From Alphaproteobacteria bacterium (GTDB lineage: Bacteria; Pseudomonadota; Alphaproteobacteria; RF32; CAG-977): a DNA stretch of 7,098 bases. The notes below the pieces were generated by a model. That model was not told the DNA's origin. It did not search any database and worked only from the letters and a program-made list of their open reading frames with translations. Location: assembly GCA_017476085.1 (NCBI GenBank), contig JAFVEJ010000046.1, positions 1 through 7,098 on the forward strand, written 5' to 3'. Made by a program: the position numbers and the translations under genes. Of this stretch, positions 5,304-7,098 are shown piece by piece; the first letter of the stretch is position 1; every line of letters begins with the position of its first letter.

Positions 5304-6499
5304 TCTTTATCCTCCGTTTCTGGTTTCCAACGGTTATATATGGTATGAGATGTCTTCTCTTCATTATCAACGTTATCTGGTTCCGTATTTTCAGTATCTT
5401 TCGTTATTTTAACCTGCTCTTTTGATCGGGTGTTCATATCGGCATCGTGCGGCGCTTCGCCTTCGATAACGCTTTTCTCCCAGTTATTCTGTCCTGTCAA
5501 CACTTCAACGCCCAATTTGAAATAATGTTCATAGCGTTCTTTCAGCTTGCGTGTGCCGCCTTTATGCAAAGCACACATCAGCAGAACCTGACTGATGCCG
5601 TTCGCCGCCAATCCCGCCGGCGTCGGAACAACCTGATCGCCGTCGGGCATCAGATTGCCGCTCGCCCAGAACGCGGTCAGGGAAAGCAATCCCGCCGGCG
5701 TGTCCGAACATTCGTTGCCGACCTCCAAAGCCTTTTTCGCGTTGACTTCGTCGGGGGAAACGATCCAGCGATACACCGCCTGCATCGCGTTGTCGCGCAC
5801 TTTCTTTTCGTGTTCGGGAACTTTCGGCGGAATGACCGCGTGAATCGTGTCCAACGTTTCCTGACGCACTTGCATCAATTGGGTCTTGATCGAATCCGCC
5901 GCCTTGAAAATCGGAGACTCGGGATCAACCGGCGCCGGATCCTTTTCTTTTTCCAATGCTATTTTCACTAATTCAATCGGCGTTACACCGTGTTCTTTTT
6001 TGAACAGATCAAAGGCGTAATTTACGGCTTCGTCAACATTTGCCATAACAGCCGGATCCACAAGTTCGCGCAAAGATGCGATTTCCTGATCGATTTTGCT
6101 CAGCATTTCTTTCGCTTCTTGAATATCTTTGGGATCGGCTTTGACCGGTTCGACTTTGGCAAAGTCGGGAACGGTGGGTTCAAACGATGTCGCGATACTG
6201 TCAATGTCCCTGTCTTCGGCGGGAACGGTTTGAAGCTCTTCAATCAAAGACAACAAACACTGATACGCCCACCACACCGCGGCGCGGCGGTGCGCCATAT
6301 ACGCCAGCAATTCGCACGCGCATTTCCAACGTCCGGCATCGGCAAAATTCCAAACGATTTCCTCCGCATCCGTTTTATCGACGAAAAACGACAACAAATC
6401 GGGACGGATCTTGTAGCCTTCAATATTGCAAACGTCGTCCAGATTTTTATGTCTCAACAGGACAAAGTGCCTGTTTATCCAATTCAGTTTGTCAGACAT
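5300..6499 (-). CDS. DUF6931-like T6SS-associated protein, copy 1 (399 aa)
   Basis: This is the paralogue of the 392-residue protein at 1892-3070 and precedes the spike gene. Residues 1-118 carry the KCACELLAYMAHRRAAVWWA helix pair. Residues 119-193 are a coiled-coil-like segment (IQEAKEMLSKIDQEIASLRE, FDLFKKEHGVTPIELVKIAL) that differs strongly from copy 2. Residues 194-351 are the conserved domain with TAFWASGNLMP and VPTPAGLAANGISQVLLMC. Then comes a polar tail (EQVKITKDTENTEPDNVDNE) and YNRWKPE at 388-394, followed by five extra residues TEDKE that are absent from copy 2; their codons contain the spike gene's GGAGG. The stop TGA overlaps the spike ATG. The start has TAAGGGA (previous stop) 9 nt upstream and a second, closer GGGA. 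DUF6931 membership is by resemblance from memory; the molecular role is unknown. Adjacency suggests service to the spike encoded just downstream. Confidence 0.85.
   Translation of the reverse strand: MSDKLNWINRHFVLLRHKNLDDVCNIEGYKIRPDLLSFFVDKTDAEEIVWNFADAGRWKCACELLAYMAHRRAAVWWAYQCLLSLIEELQTVPAEDRDIDSIATSFEPTVPDFAKVEPVKADPKDIQEAKEMLSKIDQEIASLRELVDPAVMANVDEAVNYAFDLFKKEHGVTPIELVKIALEKEKDPAPVDPESPIFKAADSIKTQLMQVRQETLDTIHAVIPPKVPEHEKKVRDNAMQAVYRWIVSPDEVNAKKALEVGNECSDTPAGLLSLTAFWASGNLMPDGDQVVPTPAGLAANGISQVLLMCALHKGGTRKLKERYEHYFKLGVEVLTGQNNWEKSVIEGEAPHDADMNTRSKEQVKITKDTENTEPDNVDNEEKTSHTIYNRWKPETEDKE
5311..5315 (-). promoter_or_regulatory. Strong Shine-Dalgarno GGAGG for the spike gene
   Basis: GGAGG sits 7 nt before ATG 5303, inside the codons of the TEDKE extension of the 399-residue protein. 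Together with the ATGA overlap it fixes the spike start and indicates coupled translation. Confidence 0.85.
5318..5338 (-). other. Conserved YNRWKPE motif near the C-terminus (copy 1)
   Basis: YNRWKPE at residues 388-394 matches YKRWKPE at the very end of copy 2, although the preceding linker differs in sequence and length. Here it is followed by TEDKE. Confidence 0.6.
5447..5920 (-). repeat. Duplicated block C, copy 1 (conserved C-terminal domain)
   Basis: This block encodes residues 194-351 of the 399-residue protein and pairs with 2009-2488. The differences are mostly single-base and often silent; the only net indel is 6 nt. Confidence 0.9.
5921..6145 (-). other. Variable coiled-coil segment of the DUF6931-like protein, copy 1
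   Basis: This encodes residues 119-193. Helical charged sequence replaces that of copy 2 at the same position with almost the same length. Only scattered anchors are shared (LVDP, FKKEHG, P-EL). Confidence 0.75.
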
Positions 6500-6515
6500 T
6501 TCCCTTTATCCCTTA
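6500..6515 (-). promoter_or_regulatory. Stop codon fused to Shine-Dalgarno (TAAGGGA), conserved in both cassettes
   Basis: The stop of the 130-residue gene reads straight into GGGATAAA, whose GGGA ends 9 nt before ATG 6499. The same TAAGGGATAAA and the same 13-nt gap occur at 3071-3086, so the coupling element was duplicated with the genes. A second GGGA lies too close to the ATG (1 nt) to be the main site. Confidence 0.7.
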
Positions 6516-6905
6516 AGTTATCTTCAACGCTTTGACTTCGATATCGGACGCGCCCGCTTTTGTACGCAAGGCCTGCGCGCCGGATTCCGCCGCCGTCGCT
6601 TCGCCGGCCGAAGCTTTCGCTTCGGTTTCGGCGGCTTTGATATTGCCGTCCTGAGCCGACACACCGTCTTTAGCCAATTTGCCTTCCGTTTCGCTTGCCG
6701 CCGCGTCCGATTTGCTGACGGTAACCTCCTCTTTGGTCGGTTTCATATTCTTATCACCCGTCAAATCGCTTTGATGATAGTTTGTCGTTGCCAACTTCTT
6801 CACCGCCTCTGTAATGGCTCCTACCGCCAACGAGGTTGAAACCGAAGTGATCGCAGCCATCACAGCCGTTTCTATTTCCGCTTTTTCTTCCGCCGATAAC
6901 GCCAT
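6513..6905 (-). CDS. Small membrane-helix protein with heptad Ala-x-Ala repeats, copy 1 (130 aa)
   Basis: Paralogue of the 150-residue protein at 3084-3536; no named family recognised. The N-terminus (1-40) is shorter and unrelated in sequence to copy 2: an acidic start (SAEEKAEIETA) leads into a moderately hydrophobic, Ser/Ala-rich helix (VMAAITSVSTSLAVGAITEA, 15-34) that could be membrane-associated but is weaker than in copy 2. From residue 41 the two proteins align without gaps: a TTN..SDLTGD linker, then ten heptads (58-127) and the ending KIT. Start: ATG 6905 has AAAGGA 8 nt upstream and lies 1 nt after the TGA of the preceding gene. It is followed by the DUF6931-like gene 13 nt downstream, so the two form a pair that occurs twice in this operon. 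The conserved repeat part with an exchanged N-terminus suggests that the repeat binds a common partner and the N-terminus a specific one; this is inference. Confidence 0.84.
   Translation of the reverse strand: MALSAEEKAEIETAVMAAITSVSTSLAVGAITEAVKKLATTNYHQSDLTGDKNMKPTKEEVTVSKSDAAASETEGKLAKDGVSAQDGNIKAAETEAKASAGEATAAESGAQALRTKAGASDIEVKALKIT
6516..6734 (-). repeat. Ten-unit heptad repeat xxx[A/V/I]xAx, copy 1
   Basis: Residues 58-130 have the same ten-heptad register as copy 2, starting with KEEVTVS and ending with DIEVKAL plus KIT. Within residues 64-130 only four substitutions separate the copies (Glu/Asp, Ser/Ala twice, Ala/Val), all compatible with the repeat. Confidence 0.86.
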
Positions 6906-6906
6906 A

Positions 6907-7098
6907 TCATAAATCCTTTAACGCCTGTTTTGTATCATCGTCCAGATAATATTTGGCAAACGATTTCGTTTCCAACATCGCCACTTTAGAAAACGTTTTT
7001 GCCATATCCACAACTTTCCCGCCGACATCTTTATTATTTTGAGCAGGTTGTTGATCAGGCTGCGAAGCTTCGCTGCCCTCATCTTCACTGCCGTCATC
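6907..7098 (-). CDS. 3' end of an unidentified gene (63 codons visible)
   Basis: The frame is open from the window edge to TGA at 6909-6907. The first 24 visible residues are an acidic, Gln/Ser-rich linker (DDGSEDEGSEASQPDQQPAQ); the rest is helical and ends in YYLDDDTKQALKDL. Only the C-terminus is seen, so I cannot assign a family. LDDDTKQALKDL resembles LDDDTQKAIKEI at residues 23-34 of the 150-residue protein, and the ending also recalls NAETRKELEAL at the end of the spike protein. By analogy with the second cassette (spike, small protein, DUF6931-like) this could be the end of another spike, but that is a guess. A second frame is open over most of the stretch but is Trp/Arg-rich; TGA-T-ATG coupling and the motif match favour the frame given. 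Confidence 0.65.
   Translation of the reverse strand, partial: DDGSEDEGSEASQPDQQPAQNNKDVGGKVVDMAKTFSKVAMLETKSFAKYYLDDDTKQALKDL

Larger units (their letters stand above)
6146..6785 (-). repeat. Duplicated block B, copy 1 (small-protein 3' part plus DUF6931-like N-terminus)
   Basis: This 640-bp block pairs with 2717-3356 in the same orientation and without net indel. It spans the last 90 codons of the 130-residue gene, the 13-nt gap with its TAAGGGATAAA signal, and 118 codons of the 399-residue gene. Confidence 0.92.

Noticed and set aside
2009..6785. Transposon-type or CRISPR direct repeats
   Set aside because: The repeats are long coding blocks in the same reading frame, with no terminal inverted repeats, transposase, or regular short repeat-spacer pattern.
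6426..6839. Plus-strand open frame of 137 codons resembling the one at 2997-4136
   Set aside because: The similarity between the two plus-strand frames is fully explained by the direct duplication of the minus-strand genes; it is not independent evidence of coding.

Overview
The window holds part of a type VI secretion system (T6SS) operon. Every supportable gene lies on the minus strand and is read right to left. TssJ-like and TssK proteins point to a Gram-negative, probably proteobacterial host. The strongest anchor is TssK, which carries the family's N-terminal Trp-x-Asp-Gly-Leu-Phe-Leu-x-Pro-His-His-Leu-Gln signature. I cannot name the species. Base composition looks balanced and coding density is extreme: no gap between genes exceeds 13 nt, so no stretch of 300 bases lacks a gene and there is no room for an internal promoter or terminator of the usual kind.

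Layout in order of transcription: (1) 7098-6907, the 3' end of an unidentified gene; (2) 6905-6513, a 130-residue protein with a hydrophobic N-terminal helix and a C-terminal array of 7-residue Ala-x-Ala repeats; (3) 6499-5300, a 399-residue protein resembling DUF6931; (4) 5303-3537, a 588-residue spike protein related to VgrG/gp5, without a gp27 domain and with a hydrophobic C-terminal region; (5) 3536-3084, a 150-residue paralogue of gene 2; (6) 3070-1892, a 392-residue paralogue of gene 3; (7) 1883-1101, a TssJ-like lipoprotein with a long Lys/Glu/Ala coiled-coil tail; (8) 1098-1, TssK, cut off by the window edge. Start and stop signals are stacked: ATGA overlap (3 to 4), TAA directly followed by ATG (4 to 5), TGA-T-ATG (1 to 2), and Shine-Dalgarno sequences inside the preceding gene or its stop codon. 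This implies one transcript with coupled translation.

The most interesting structure is a tandem duplication of the small-protein plus DUF6931-like pair. The two copies are close to identical over long blocks (640 bp with no indel, plus about 475-480 bp), but unrelated-looking segments sit between and around these blocks: the N-terminus of the small protein, a coiled coil of about 75 residues in the middle of the DUF6931-like protein, and its linker before a conserved C-terminal Tyr-x-Arg-Trp-Lys-Pro-Glu motif. My inference is that these pairs are adaptors, chaperones or spike-tip components, each matched to its own spike or cargo, with the variable segments giving specificity. TssJ (outer-membrane lipoprotein of the membrane complex) and TssK (link between baseplate and membrane complex) are core parts, so the duplicated cassette is built into the core operon and not into a remote vgrG island. 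No experimental role can be read from the sequence for the two paralogous pairs.
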